Of a DNA stretch of 64,000 bases, positions 23,548 to 34,297 are shown one piece after another. The notes beneath the pieces were generated by a model. That model ran no database searches. It saw only the letters and a list, made by a program, of their open reading frames with translations, and was not told where the DNA came from. Both the position numbers and the translations under genes were made by a program. Numbering within the stretch: the stretch's first letter is position 1; each line of letters starts with the position of its first letter. The stretch is taken from assembly GCA_017354895.1 (NCBI GenBank), contig CP071493.1:2914001-2978000 (forward strand), written 5' to 3'. The DNA comes from Podospora comata. Lineage: Eukaryota; Ascomycota; Sordariomycetes; Sordariales; Podosporaceae.

Positions 23548-24686
23548 CTTGGTGTTAGAGTTTGGCTGGAACTCGAAATATGGACTCAGATTGTTCTATT
23601 GTCTCGGGATGGTTGAATGATAGCTACCTATAGCAAAGAAACATGGACATAGACTCGTTATATGCACTTTTGAGCTCTGCCAAAAAAGAAGCTGCCACGG
23701 GAACAACTGGCAGACTCCCGTCTCCTGCCTACCCGAGATGTCATCGCCATGGCAAGGCTTTGGGCCTCTTTCAAGCCAATGAATATACCGCACGTCCTCA
23801 TAACCTGGAGGTATGCTAGGACGAAAGTTGGCCGTATTTCGTATCCAGCCACGCCAGCTGCACTTACACCAGAGCACAGCCCCACTTACCCCAGGCCAAG
23901 ACGGACTTGTCAGGGGGGGGTAATGGCAGGGCTGAGAGGGGATCAGCAGTTGGGCAGACAGCAGGCTGGATGAAGTCGGGTAAGCCGAGTGCTTTCTCGG
24001 ACAGTATTCAGACCTTGAGCCATCTTACTTGTCATGGGAGAACATCGCATTGCGGGAGATATCGGAAGTGTGTTAAAGATTGACAAAAGAAGGGTTAGGG
24101 TAATCCGCCAAGCAAACAGCCCAGAACGATCAAGCATTGCCAAGAGATCCGAAAGCACTCCACGAACCACCACCACTATCAGTCAATGATACCCAACTGC
24201 TGTCTGGCGCATCTGTCAAAAAACAGATCATAGTCCCTACACTTTGCGAACAAAGTGCACCGAGAGATGAAGTCTGAACCAGAAATAGAAAAAAGGGAAC
24301 AAATATCGCGGCAGGAGATGGGCAACACTTTTCACCGGGGAGATTCCCCACCTCGTTTAATCTGGAATCACGGAACGTCCTTTCCAGGAAAACTGGTCTG
24401 GGGGAGGACGACGTTCCGTGATCACCAGGGGCCGGCTCCCTACTGTAGGAACAGGCGGTTGACGATGCCGGCTCGCTAATCTTCAATTTATCATTCAGCC
24501 GCAAGAGGGGAGACAGAATGAGAATGGTCTCATTCCGGGGCATGGATGTGATCTGGGTTGATCGTCCCGGAGGTGAATGATATGGATATATAAACCATTC
24601 TCACCTCCAGCCATCTTACATCTCCGGATTTCAGGAGAAGTCACTTGATTACCCCCATCCTTAACTCCCTGTATAAGCCACCCAAA
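23548..24686. other. Divergent promoter region of YbjQ-like and GH131 genes
   Basis: No supported gene. It holds a telomere-like AGGGTTAGGG at 24091-24100 and a perfect 13-bp hairpin at 24367-24422. Confidence 0.6.
24367..24422. repeat. Perfect 13-bp inverted repeat upstream of GH131
   Basis: ATCACGGAACGTC at 24367-24379 is exactly reverse-complemented at 24410-24422, with a 30-nt spacer. It lies about 265 nt before the GH131 start codon. It could be a DNA hairpin or paired half-sites for a dimeric regulator; both are inference. Confidence 0.7.
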
Positions 24687-25697
24687 ATGCACCCCTCCCT
24701 CCTCCTCGGCCTCCTGGCCGGCACCGCCCTCGCCGGCACCATCCGCCGCCCCGGCCGTCCCCGTCCCCAAGCCCCCACGGCCGAAACCCTCTGCCCCATC
24801 GTCTTCGACGGCCGGCCCGACTCCTCCCTCGAACCCCTCGACTTTGACGACTGGAACACCTCCCCCTTCAACCCCGACTACGTCAAAGGCGCCGGCCTCC
24901 CCTGGTCCTCCATCCTCCGGTTCCCCGACATCTCCCCCCCGGCCCGGTTCGACGACCCGACCTACCAGAAGCCCTTCGAGGTCACCATCAACGACTCGTC
25001 CATCTTCAACAACCAGCGGGGCTTCCGCCGCGCCGGCCTGCAGTTCCAGGGGGATACCAACCGAGAGTCCCCCGGCTCGTCGGGCATCAAGACGATCCAC
25101 TTCTCCCTCAAGTGGGACGCCCAGCGGCCCCTGAACCTGAGCCACGAGTACCTCAACGTGTGGCACGAGACGGCCGACTACAGCGCGAACCAGTTCAACT
25201 TTCAGGCCGGCGCCATACTCGGGCAGAACAGCCTGGCGAGGGACACGTGGAAGGTGCTCAACAGGCAGAACAGGCAGGTCTGGAGCACGCCGATCCTGAG
25301 GAACGAGTGGCAGAACTTTGCCGTCTCGTTGGACTTTGTCAGAAAGTTTGTTTACCTTATTCCCACACGCCCTATCACGGTTATCATGACAAGGCAAAAA
25401 AACAAAAAACAAAAAAAAAAAAAGAAAAAAAGGTGTGAAATGGTTTAAACTGACATGAAAAACAACAGCACCCTCCGTGTATACTACAGCAGAGGCTCCG
25501 AACCCCTCCGCAGCGTGACCAACGCCCTGACCAACAACAACGCCGGCGAGGGCCAGTACCAAGTCGGCATCCTCCGCAAGCCCACCGGCACCAGCGACGT
25601 CGTCAACTCTGGCTACCACCAGCGCAACCTCAACGAAGGTCTCATCTATGGCAGCGTCTTTGTCGAAGACGGCGAAGGCGGCTGCGTCTCTCTTTAA
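24687..25697 (+). CDS. Secreted GH131 beta-glucan hydrolase
   Basis: This is an extracellular glycoside hydrolase of family 131, which in characterised fungi acts on beta-1,3/1,4/1,6-glucans. Two exons (24687-25345, 25469-25697) give 295 aa. A signal peptide (MHPSLLLGLLAGTALA) is followed by a basic Pro/Arg linker. The family's opening CPIVFDGRPDSSLEPLDFDD comes next, then SPFNPDYVKGAGLPWSSI, FNNQRGFRRAGLQFQGD, HFSLKWDAQRPLNLSHEYLN, and after the splice LRVYYSRGSEPL and KPTGTSDVVNSGY. The last block is LNEGLIYGSVFVEDGEGGC. The junction restores VRNTLRVYYS, as the family expects. The intron is unusually A-rich (25388-25432). It is convergent with the next minus-strand secreted gene. No cellulose-binding module is attached. 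Confidence 0.93.
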
Positions 25698-25839
25698 TCC
25701 CCACCTCAAAAATGTACATAAACCATTATCAACATTACATAAAACATATGAATTCACACCGTTCATAACTCCCCATCTTTTTTTTTTAAAAGCCAGTTCA
25801 CCATCTCAATTTAACCCAAGGTAGGTACCTAATCTATCC

Positions 25840-26521
25840 TCAAGCATCGTCCCCGTCCCCATCCCCGGGAATAAACCCCCTCCCCCCACTAACCCTCCTC
25901 CCCTTGACGCTGAAATTCCCCGGGCCTTGGTAGATCTGCCTGGGGTAGCTCTCGCCAACCATGGGCATGTCCTCCCTGCTCAGCAGCGCCCGTCCCTCCA
26001 TCCTCGTCTCGTTGCTGATGACGCGGTAGAGCAGGACCTCGGCGTTGAGGGGGGTCTTGACGGTCTTGTTCGGAAAGGTCTCCTGCTCGACGTTGAAGTC
26101 GAGGGACCAAAAGACGTCTTGCGGGGTGGGGGGGGAGTCGGTGTTGCGGTTGCACCAGAGTGGGTGGACCTCGCCGATTGTTTCTGTGAGGGAGGTGCCG
26201 ATTGTGTGGCAGTAGGTTGTTAGGGGGGTGGATTCGAGGGGGGTGTTGGGGGGGAAGGTTATGTTGAAGTTTACGCTGGTGAAAGGTTAGTATTGAAGGT
26301 ATGGGACGGGGGAAAAGATATGTGGACAGAGTAGGAATGGGAGGAGGAAAATAGACGTACTAGAAGCGGTGGGAGAGGATCACGGCGCCGGCTCGGAAGT
26401 TTGTGATTTGGATGTCGGGGATGGGGTCGATGCGGACGGGTTGAGGGGGAGGGCGGCCGTCGTTGTTTTGGGGGGCTCTGCCTGCCAGGAGGGCACCGAG
26501 GAGGGCAGTTGGGAGACGCAT
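25840..26521 (-). CDS. Small secreted protein of unknown function
   Basis: Two exons (26361-26521, 25840-26275) give 198 aa. The start MRLPTALLGALLAGRA looks like a short signal peptide. Exon 1 ends SHRFY at a GTACGT donor, and exon 2 continues VNFNITFPPNTPLESTPLTT in phase. There are only two cysteines (TYCHT and LWCNR), which may form one disulphide. Likely N-glycosylation sites are NIT, NKT, NET and NFS. The protein ends with a Gly/Asp-rich tail. I do not recognise the family; beta-rich spacing suggests a secreted beta-sandwich, which is inference. The gene is convergent with GH131, with stops 142 nt apart. The reading frame and splice phase support it well. Confidence 0.75.
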
Positions 26522-28060
26522 TGTTGGTGGTCTTGAGTCTCCGTATCGGTGACAGTTGCCTGGCTAAAAGTCTTTGTTGGTTGGAGGGTACAATTCTCTC
26601 TTGTGCTGGGGAATAATTTATAGGAGAGAAATGTATAGATTGCTCTAGCTGCTCCGCCCGCAAGCCTGACAACAAAAGGTCACGAGAGTTGTCTCCGACA
26701 ATTCACTGCTTCGTCTGGAGTCCTCCGCCATCTTGGATGCTCCAGATAAAGGGGAGGAAGTTGCTCTGAGCCATTGCTCATCCCGTCAGTTGCCGCCGGT
26801 CTAGAGAGAGCAAGAAGAATTGAAGCCTCCTGACGTCACGCAACGCTATCTTTGCTCCTGATCACAGCCGCGGTACCCATTTATTGGAAAGCGTGATACA
26901 CAATGGTTTTGATTGTAATCTCCGTTATGCTCTTGTTGACAGCGGCTCAGGGGTTCAGATGAGAGCCACGAGAGGGTTTGATATGGGGCTGAGCCTATCG
27001 CACGGAGGATATGATGAGGTTGCTCCGGGAGCATCTCTTATCAATATTATACTTATTTTTGGAGCTTGAGACTATCTACCCGTCTACCTTCAGCTGATGA
27101 GGCCCTACACATGTGAATATCGAGGTGAATGTCAGAGGGGCAATGAGCGGTGTACCGTCACACACCGAGACCTTCCCGGGTCCGAGAATAACCAAGACCA
27201 AGTCTCTTCACCTCAGTGAATCCCAAAAAGGAAGTTTTCATTTGTTCAAGTATATAACCACCGCTATTACCGCCAATATTGGCATGACTGTCCAATTGGG
27301 TAATAGTTGGGCGGTGAGATAGTGAGGGGGTGTCCAAGGAGGTAAGTGGAATGTCGTGGACTGATGGAGGGGCTGGAGGGGAGATGGAGGGGAAACTTGG
27401 GCAGAAATCTCGATTTGATGCCGTGTTCATGCCTACATGTGCGATGGGAAAGACTAAGTGGTCCAGCGGACGTCTGAGAGCTGCAGTAGCCCAGAGGCAG
27501 AGAGGGGTGAATGCTGCCCCACCGCCAACTCAGCAGGAGCTTTGCTTCCAGCCCTCAAACCATGCCCGGTGGCCCGGGTACACCAAGTTTCGAAATCGGG
27601 TAGAAAACCTGCTCTTTCCCAGCCGTTGGGTTTTTGCATTTTCCTTTTCCTTTTCCTTCTTCAAACCCTTCAAGCCAGGCGGTCAATCAACTGTCTGCTT
27701 TGGATTGAAGGAGTAAACCCTTTCCGCGGCATCGTCGCCGAGTGGAAGTCCCCCACCAACGCTGTTGGTCCGATTCGGCCCCGGCCACGGCTCCAATTAG
27801 CGGGCAGTGACCAGGGGTGCCGTTTCGTTTCCAGGCTCATTTCGGAAGGGCCGTCACCCAGCCCAGCGTCCACTATTGCCGATTTGACCCCCGCCTGGAA
27901 ACGACGAGACGATAAGAAGGAGAAGAAAAAAAAGATCTGACGACGACGACGACTTTGCAATTCGCAACACCATCACAACCTCCTTTACGAAGCATCGAGA
28001 CGCTGTTCCCTTTGGCATTACGTGTTGACCGGGTCAGCCGTTCTTTCGGAGCTACCAAAG
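26522..28060. other. Intergenic between secreted gene and PRA1-family gene
   Basis: No supported gene. Short pyrimidine and purine runs (27640-27670, 27915-27935) occur near the PRA1 leader. Confidence 0.55.
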
Positions 28061-28206
28061 GTACGTAAGACGCCCATTGTCATTACCTACCAAATTTCCA
28101 AAGGGACCCCACAGCAGCAGAGGGATTGGATTCGCGCCCCCTTTCCACCCGCCTGGGGCGTTCCCAGTTGTAGCGGCCCAATTTAGGTACTTATTGTATT
28201 TTTCAG
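28061..28206 (+). other. Probable 5' leader intron of PRA1-family gene
   Basis: A strong GTACGT donor follows CCAAAG at 28061, and a T-rich tract ending TTTTTCAG closes at 28206. Removing it leaves a leader of about 157 nt before the ATG. Confidence 0.5.
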
Positions 28207-28363
28207 CGATTAACTTTTACGCGTTCTTGCCAGATCTCTCCAATCCCGCACCTCAGCCTGCAGCCTAGCAGCCGTCGTCAAGACACCACGCCTGCTGGTC
28301 GCCTCTAATCTCTTCGCCTCCTCCCCTCTTCGCCGTGCTTGCAAAGCCACCAACACCGACAGC

Positions 28364-28891
28364 ATGTCCATCCAGGTTCCCATCGACCTGCTCACCTCGC
28401 GCTTCAGCATGGGGGAGCGCTTCAGCAGCCTGCGCGCCAACACCATTGGCAACCGCTTTGCCAACCTCAAGCCCCTCTCCGAGTTCCTCGACATCAAGCG
28501 TGTGAACAAGCCCGAGAACTTTGTCGAGATGCAATCGCGTGTCAACTACAACCTCGGCCACTTCTCGAGCAATTATGCCATCGTCTTCCTGATGCTCTGC
28601 GTCTACGGCCTCCTCACCAAGCCCTTGGTCTTGTTCGACATCATCTTTGTCACCGTGGGCATGTTCATCATTGGCAAGCTTGACGGTCAAGATCTCGAGT
28701 TTGGCACCCAGCGCTTCTCGACAATGCAACTTTATACCGGCCTTTGGGTCATTGCGATCCCAATCGCCCTGATTTCCGGCGTCTTCGGCCTCATGATGTG
28801 GTTGATTGGTGCCAGTGGTGTGGTCATTCTTGGCCACGCCGCACTTTTGGACAAGCCTATCGATGAGGCTTTTTCCGGGGAGGTGGTCTAG
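28364..28891 (+). CDS. PRA1 family prenylated Rab acceptor
   Basis: This is a small integral membrane protein of the ER/Golgi that binds prenylated Rab GTPases. It is a single coding exon of 175 aa, normal for the family. It opens MSIQVPIDLLTSRFSMGERF and has the family's RVNKPENFVEMQSRVNYNLG preceding the first hydrophobic pair (about residues 70-105, AIVFLMLCVYGLL and FDIIFVTVGMFIIG). A second hydrophobic pair lies at about 125-160 (LWVIAIPIALISGVFGLMMW, then GASGVVILGHAALL). It ends DEAFSGEVV. The stop is a TAG at 28889-28891. Another frame opens 22 nt before this stop and continues into the next gene (see 29092-30057). Confidence 0.94.
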   Translation: MSIQVPIDLLTSRFSMGERFSSLRANTIGNRFANLKPLSEFLDIKRVNKPENFVEMQSRVNYNLGHFSSNYAIVFLMLCVYGLLTKPLVLFDIIFVTVGMFIIGKLDGQDLEFGTQRFSTMQLYTGLWVIAIPIALISGVFGLMMWLIGASGVVILGHAALLDKPIDEAFSGEVV

Positions 28892-29091
28892 GTGGTCGGC
28901 CACGAGCTCCCAAATTTTCGCCCCATGGGGGAAGACCATCCAGGCGCGAGCGGAGGAAATATGAGGCGCGCCAGGGGGACGACAGCTGGTGGGGTGATGA
29001 CCGGCGTGTCGAAGAAGTGGATGAATCTGATTCTGGTGTCGGGCTGGCCTCGAGTGCATTGGTCAGACGGGGTGGAAGCTTTGGTTCGGGC

Positions 29092-30057
29092 ATGAATATC
29101 GTTGCTCGGGAGGACGGAGAGGAGACGACGGACGACTCGGAAGACGGGACGGATGATGACTATGACGATGACATGCCCATGCTCAGCCCGCGGGAGGAGG
29201 CTCTCGCCGAGGCTGCCATGGCACGTGTAGCGCGTGCCCATTCGAGAGGCAAGACGAATGTGAAGTTGGGCAAGGAGGAGTTGGCTGCCTATCAGAAGAA
29301 GCTGGCGATCATGGAGTACCAAAGGACGAGGCCACCACGGAGAGAGCGTGTTGCTGTTCCCATCACTGCACTTGGACCTGCTGCCCGCAGCGCCAATCGA
29401 CTGCCATCTGACGGCAGCACGCCCCCTTCGGCCTCTTCGCCCGATCCAAATTCGGAAAGAGAACCAGCACAGCCACCAATGGGCTACTTTCCTCCTTCCT
29501 CTTCGCGCTCGCTTCCTCGTTCAGGCTCTAGTGCATCCAGGACACCTAGCCAGACCAGGGTTGACAGAGACCGGGACTTGTCGCCGTTCACGTATTCGTA
29601 CATTCGCAAGGGCGATTCCGAGATTCGACCAAGCTCTCGGCAGCCCTCTGATTCTTCCGACCATCCGAGGGGCCCTCAACGCCGCAGCGAGTCTCAGGAT
29701 CCTTTCCAGTACATGACGGACAAGCAGCCATCGCCTCTTTCAGGAGCCTCAGCCTCGTCGCGGACACTTCATCTTGATCCTTTGTCGGGAGCACCCTATT
29801 ATGGATCTTCAACGGTTGTTCGCAGACGGACCGGCGGTCACGAAGACAGCGCCAGCGGCAGCGAGGACGCCTTTGACCCTGCGCCTCCTGGGCGGGTCAA
29901 CAGTTCCGGCACCACCCGTCCTGACTCGAGGGGCGATGACAAGTTGTCTCCTTCGGCCAAGAAGTCATCTTCTTCCAGTTCGGCTGTGCCTTCGCGCAAG
30001 AAGTCGGTTGCTACACGGACCAGCATCTTGGGTACTGCTAGAAGGAAAGCGAAATGA
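29092..30057 (+). CDS. Ser-rich acidic/basic protein just after PRA1
   Basis: I do not recognise this protein. From the first in-frame ATG it is 321 aa. It begins with an acidic stretch (EDGEETTDDSEDGTDDDYDD). A helical block follows (LSPREEALAEAAMARVARAH, then KEELAAYQKKLAIMEYQRTR), and the rest is mainly disordered Ser/Pro/Arg with a basic SRKKSVATRT tail. The same frame has no stop from 28867 and reads plausibly as protein (SRRERRKYEARQ, SWWGDDRRVEEVDESDSG) before any ATG. The true N-terminus is therefore probably longer, reached by splicing, a non-AUG start, or a shared transcript with PRA1. The start chosen here is a minimum. Confidence 0.6.
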   Translation: MNIVAREDGEETTDDSEDGTDDDYDDDMPMLSPREEALAEAAMARVARAHSRGKTNVKLGKEELAAYQKKLAIMEYQRTRPPRRERVAVPITALGPAARSANRLPSDGSTPPSASSPDPNSEREPAQPPMGYFPPSSSRSLPRSGSSASRTPSQTRVDRDRDLSPFTYSYIRKGDSEIRPSSRQPSDSSDHPRGPQRRSESQDPFQYMTDKQPSPLSGASASSRTLHLDPLSGAPYYGSSTVVRRRTGGHEDSASGSEDAFDPAPPGRVNSSGTTRPDSRGDDKLSPSAKKSSSSSSAVPSRKKSVATRTSILGTARRKAK

Positions 30058-30426
30058 TGAAGCCGAATGTGTCTCTGTTTTCTGTTTTTTTCTCTCTTTT
30101 CATTCTCCTCTCTGGGCAAAGTTTTGTGTGCGTGCGTGCGCGGCGGTCGGAGTCTATTTATCATGCTGGAGCAAACAGCGTGGATTTTGGGAAAAGAGGA
30201 TCGGCTGGGATAACTATAGACTTGTGTGGGAATTTGAATCAAATGAGTTTGTGAAGTTTTCTTGTTTGCAATATGTGCCCTTGCCATGTTTGATTGTCCT
30301 GACTTGCAAATTCCACCGAGGTATACTTGACCATTGACGCCCGTTGTTTAATAATATCCATCATGATACCTTTTCCCACGTACCATCATCATCATCGTCA
30401 TCATCATCGATTGTCGTTTGTGTCAG
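30058..30426. other. Convergent 3' region
   Basis: Short intergenic stretch between two convergent genes, with a CAT/CGT trinucleotide run near 30385-30411. Nothing else was seen. Confidence 0.55.
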
Positions 30427-31437
30427 TTAATCAGAAAAGAACTTTGTCACCCCTTTGACCATCCCATCCCCCCATCCACCACCACCCCCTAATTCCCTAG
30501 TAAAACTCTCCGTCGTCTTCTCCCACGAACTCCCGTCGTAACCCCTCGTCGATCGTTCCACTGTTGATCTGGCCATTTTGACCGCCCCGGCGGCACCCCC
30601 AGCCGCACCGGCGAATTTGACTGCCTCGCCGACGAGTCCTACGCTGTCTCCTGATGCGGCTTTACCGGCCACCCCGATGAGCCGCTCGATTGCTTTGGGG
30701 AGACGGATCCCTACTTTTGCGAGGAGGGCGGTGAGGAACCCGCCGGTGAGGAGGGGCATGATGACTAGCATGAAGACCTTGAGGGGGTGGCGCTTTGCGT
30801 GGTTGAGGAGGTCGCGGAGGAGGCGGCGGATTTTTTTGTATAGTTTGGTTAGGAGGTTGGGGCGGGGGGAGCGTTTATAGTAGGAGGAGGGGGTGCTTGG
30901 GCGGCCGCCTGGGGGAGGGAGGTTAGTATGGGATATAAAGAAAGGGGGGGTTTAATGTGTGGGAGACGAACCAAACCCAGCAAAGAAGGAGGATCGGGAT
31001 GCGTTGCCGCCTGCGAGGTTAAACAACGCGCGTGAGGCGTTGGATTGGGAGAAGAACGAACGGGAATCATCATCCACACTGCCCCTATGACGAGACCTCG
31101 ACCGGGAACGGTTGCGCTGGGAGCGGGAGGGGGCGGGCTCATGGTCGCCGTAGATGAGGTCGTCGTCGTCTGAGGACGGGGAGGCGAAGAAGGAGGTTAT
31201 ACCCCCCATCACCGACCCGCTTTCCTCCCCCGCATGACGATGATGATGCTTCTTTGAAGAACGGCGCCTGCTCCGGGAGCGCTCCTCGCGATGATACTCC
31301 CGGGGAGAAGAGCGGTCCTTGGACCTCGAACGGTGGTGCTTCCTGCTGGAGCGGTGGTGGGATCGGTGGTGCCGTTTGGAGGTTGAGTGGGCTGTTCGAC
31401 CCGAGATGACGGAGGAGGCGTCGTCTAGGAAGCCCAT
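30427..31437 (-). CDS. RS/His-rich protein with a C-terminal hydrophobic segment
   Basis: I do not recognise the family. Two exons (30972-31437, 30427-30908) give 315 aa. It begins MGFLDDASSVISGR and then has about 110 residues of Arg/Ser/His repeats (KRHHRSHHRSSRKHHRSRS, RSRSRRRSSKKHHHRHAG), like an RS domain. A short Gly/Phe linker (MGGITSFFASPSSDDDD) and Ser/Phe-rich part follow. Exon 2 has a basic helical segment (NLLTKLYKKIRRLLRDLLNH), then a hydrophobic stretch of about 25 residues (VFMLVIMPLLTGGFLTALLA) that could span a membrane, and a Gly/Ala-rich tail ending KGVTKFFSD. The mix of an RS-type head and a possible membrane anchor is unusual. The splice phase is good. Confidence 0.75.
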
Positions 31438-31946
31438 TTTGACGATAGAGTCTTCTCAAGATGTGGTGGAGGTTCTCGCGAGAAACAGGGGACGCGTTCG
31501 TAGGGCTGATCAGCAGGGTCCCTTGAAAATAATGGAGCTATCACCAAGAATAGCAGAGGCACCGCAAAATGCAGGTACGAGTTGCGTCAAACCAGACACT
31601 AAATCAATGCACGAAACAAAGATTGACAGCGAAGCAACAACGGATACACATCTGACCCAGAAAAATGGAAACGAAGAGAGGGGAGTGATTTCACCGCTTC
31701 GCCTCTCACGCGAATTCAACAAATGCCAAAAATCATGAGGCTGGTCAACGAGCTGTGATCCTTGTCGGCATGTTGTTGATTGGATGACAGGTTGCGGAGC
31801 CCTGGCTGAAACGACTGTTGGTGCCGCAGGGGTGCGGGTGTAAGTGACCCTAACCCTGGGATATTCTGTGAAGCTATCTACATTGTCTCAATGTTGTCTA
31901 TTAATATTCCCCGGTCTATCCCATGCGTTTTTGTATCACATCAACT
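31438..31946. other. Intergenic between RS-rich and MFS genes
   Basis: Two minus-strand genes flank this interval. It carries CCCTAACCCT at 31848-31857, a telomere-like site on the promoter side of the RS-rich gene. No gene was found. Confidence 0.55.
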
Positions 31947-33497
31947 TCAAGCCAAAAGTCTTTCACTTTCCCCCTCAGCCCTCGCCTCCCTCTCCTTCTT
32001 CAGCTGCTCATAATCAGGCAGCCAAAGACTCAACACGGTAAACACCAACGCCATAGCCACCATCAACACCCAAATCGAATACCCATGCAGCAACCACTGC
32101 GCCTTCACACTCAACGCATACAAACTCGCAAACAGAGCCGGAGAAAACGACCTCGTCCCGCTCACAACGGCCTGCGAAATCGACACCAACGTCCCAAGCA
32201 TCCTCGCAACAGGAGCAACATCATTGACAGCAAGCTGAATAGCCGTAAACGACATACTCACCCCGCTCCCCAAGCAGAAAAACACCGGCGCACACACCCA
32301 AAACACCGTCACAAACTCCGGCCTCCCCGTCCTCAGCAACATGCTAAACACCGGCCCCAGCGCAAAGAAGAACGGATACGCCTTCGCACAAACCCTCATA
32401 ACCCCATTCGTCCCAATCCTCGCCTGCAGCCTCGGGAAGATCGCCAGCATCCAAACCGCCTGACTCAACCCAGTAAGCCCCATCAGCCACGAAATCTGCA
32501 CCGGCGAGAACCCAAACCCCCCCAACTCCACCTTGGTAAACCAAAACACCGGCAAGATGGCCGTGTAGGAGTAAGCCAGCAGCATCACCCACCCATTCAC
32601 CACCAACACGATCCCCACCCCGGGACTCCTCACCAACTGCCCAACCGTCATCCTCTCCACCTCCCTCTTCCCCTCCGTCCCCCTATCCAACGTCTCCTCC
32701 ACCCAAACCCCTACCACCCCAGCACACCCCAACCCCATCCCCCCAATCACCAAACTAGACAACAGATACGGATACCGTTCCATCAACCCCCCCTCGAAAA
32801 ACCCCGGCCACGTCCCCGCCGGCTCAGCCAACATCCCCCCCATCAACGGCCCAAGCGAAATCCCCATATTATTCGCAATGCTAAACCACCCAAACGCCTT
32901 GGCCTGGTGGTTCCCGCTCCTCTGCCCGCACTGCTCCGCAATCATGGTCCTGATCGTCACCACGTTCCCCGCAAAGACACCCGCCGCGCACCGATAAACA
33001 ATCATTTCTGTGATTGTTTTGGCAGTGCCAAACAGCATCGTCGCGAGGGAAACCCCTACTATGGAGGCAACAAGGACGGGTTTTCGACCAAACGAGTCGG
33101 AGGCCCGGCCCCAGAAGATCATGACAAACATTTGGGTGAGGGAGAAGAGGGATTCGATCAGGCCCGAGTAGAAGCCTACGTCTGTGTCGGGGAGGGCGCC
33201 GTTTTCTTGGGCCATTTTGTTGATGTAGGGGAAGATGGAGAAGAAGGCTATGGGTTCGAGGAGGCGGGCGAGGCAGAGGAGGAGGATTTGGGAGGCTGGG
33301 AAGGGGGGTTCGGATTCTTCTTCTGGGGGGTCATTGTTGATGGTTGGGGAGGGACCGGGGGGGAGGGCTGCGTCGCCTCCTGTTGTTGGGAGGGGGAGGA
33401 GGAGGGGGGTTTGCTCCGTTGGTGGTTTGAGGGGTGGTGGTGATGGTTGTTGTTGCGATGATGAGGAGGAGGAGGTGGAGGAGAATAGGCTCCTCAT
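31947..33497 (-). CDS. MFS transporter, ZIFL/YCR023C-like
   Basis: This is a single-exon major facilitator transporter of 516 aa with about 12 membrane spans. The cytosolic head is rich in Ser, Gln and Pro (residues 5-65). Span 1 (about 70-92, ILLLCLARLLEPIAFFSIFP followed by YINKM) has the Arg-x-x-Glu-Pro pattern of the ZIFL group. Motif A, WGRASDSFGRKPVL (about 129-142), joins spans 2 and 3. The antiporter-type AAGVFAGNVVTIRTMIAEQC and NNMGISLGPLMGGML follow. A charged central loop lies near 265-285. The plant ZIFL members move organic anions, zinc-chelate partners or auxin; the fungal substrate is unknown. The ATG at 33497 is used because the open frame upstream has no ATG. Confidence 0.9.
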   Translation of the reverse strand: MRSLFSSTSSSSSSQQQPSPPPLKPPTEQTPLLLPLPTTGGDAALPPGPSPTINNDPPEEESEPPFPASQILLLCLARLLEPIAFFSIFPYINKMAQENGALPDTDVGFYSGLIESLFSLTQMFVMIFWGRASDSFGRKPVLVASIVGVSLATMLFGTAKTITEMIVYRCAAGVFAGNVVTIRTMIAEQCGQRSGNHQAKAFGWFSIANNMGISLGPLMGGMLAEPAGTWPGFFEGGLMERYPYLLSSLVIGGMGLGCAGVVGVWVEETLDRGTEGKREVERMTVGQLVRSPGVGIVLVVNGWVMLLAYSYTAILPVFWFTKVELGGFGFSPVQISWLMGLTGLSQAVWMLAIFPRLQARIGTNGVMRVCAKAYPFFFALGPVFSMLLRTGRPEFVTVFWVCAPVFFCLGSGVSMSFTAIQLAVNDVAPVARMLGTLVSISQAVVSGTRSFSPALFASLYALSVKAQWLLHGYSIWVLMVAMALVFTVLSLWLPDYEQLKKEREARAEGESERLLA

Positions 33498-34258
33498 TTT
33501 GGCGGTGAGCTTTAGCTGATTGTGATGGTGGTAAGTGCTCAAGATGTTGTAAACGTAGGCGTGTTAAAGTGATGTAAGATCGAGTCGTGAGAAGAGCCGC
33601 ACTAGGCGTATGAAACCTCGTCTTTCATAAACGGTTTTGTGTGTGTATATCGTTGCTGGCAAAGTTGCTCGACGTTCAGACCTCTTGTCTCATGTCGCAA
33701 ACGGCGTGATGTGTACAGTTTTCGGTTTCATAAACAGCGCGTTTGCATTATATTACCCCGACCTCGGGCTTTTGGAATCCCTAAAACCAACCGATGAGCA
33801 AAAGGAAAAGGATTGGGAAAATGGGAACCTGTCGTGAAATGCATGTTCAACCATTGAAAGAGCGATAGCAGAAACCGCACTGGCCAATCCGGATGTTGTT
33901 GGTTCCCTTGCCCACATCGCCGATATGATTGGTCCGAATGGATATAAAAGCGGGTTTTGGTTTTGGCCTTGCCTCGACAAAAACGGACTTCTCACCGTTT
34001 GACCGTTCCAACTTCCATCGCAATGGCTGTACCTGCCCGAGTACATACATGACCACCACCTCATGCTTCCTGTATCACCGAAAGCCTCCTCCTCATGGAG
34101 ATAACTCGCATTCCATTGTCCAGCCAAGCAAGTCAGGTCCGTTCCTGCGCAAAAGGCCAAACCAGCAGCAGCCTGTGTTTTCCCAATACGGAAGGCAGTA
34201 CAAGTCCCAGAGAAACACAGTTCCAGAAAGGAAGAGTCCGACGTGACCTTGCAAGTTG

Positions 34259-34297
<39 letters not shown>

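Noticed and set aside
24495-25766. 423-codon minus-strand frame across the GH131 gene
   Set aside because: Antisense shadow. It crosses the GH131 intron and has no recognisable motif.
31923-33443. Long open frame (about 500 codons) on the plus strand opposite the MFS transporter
   Set aside because: His/Pro/Arg-rich shadow of a GC-biased gene. The opposite strand has membrane spans and motif A, and this frame has no domain.
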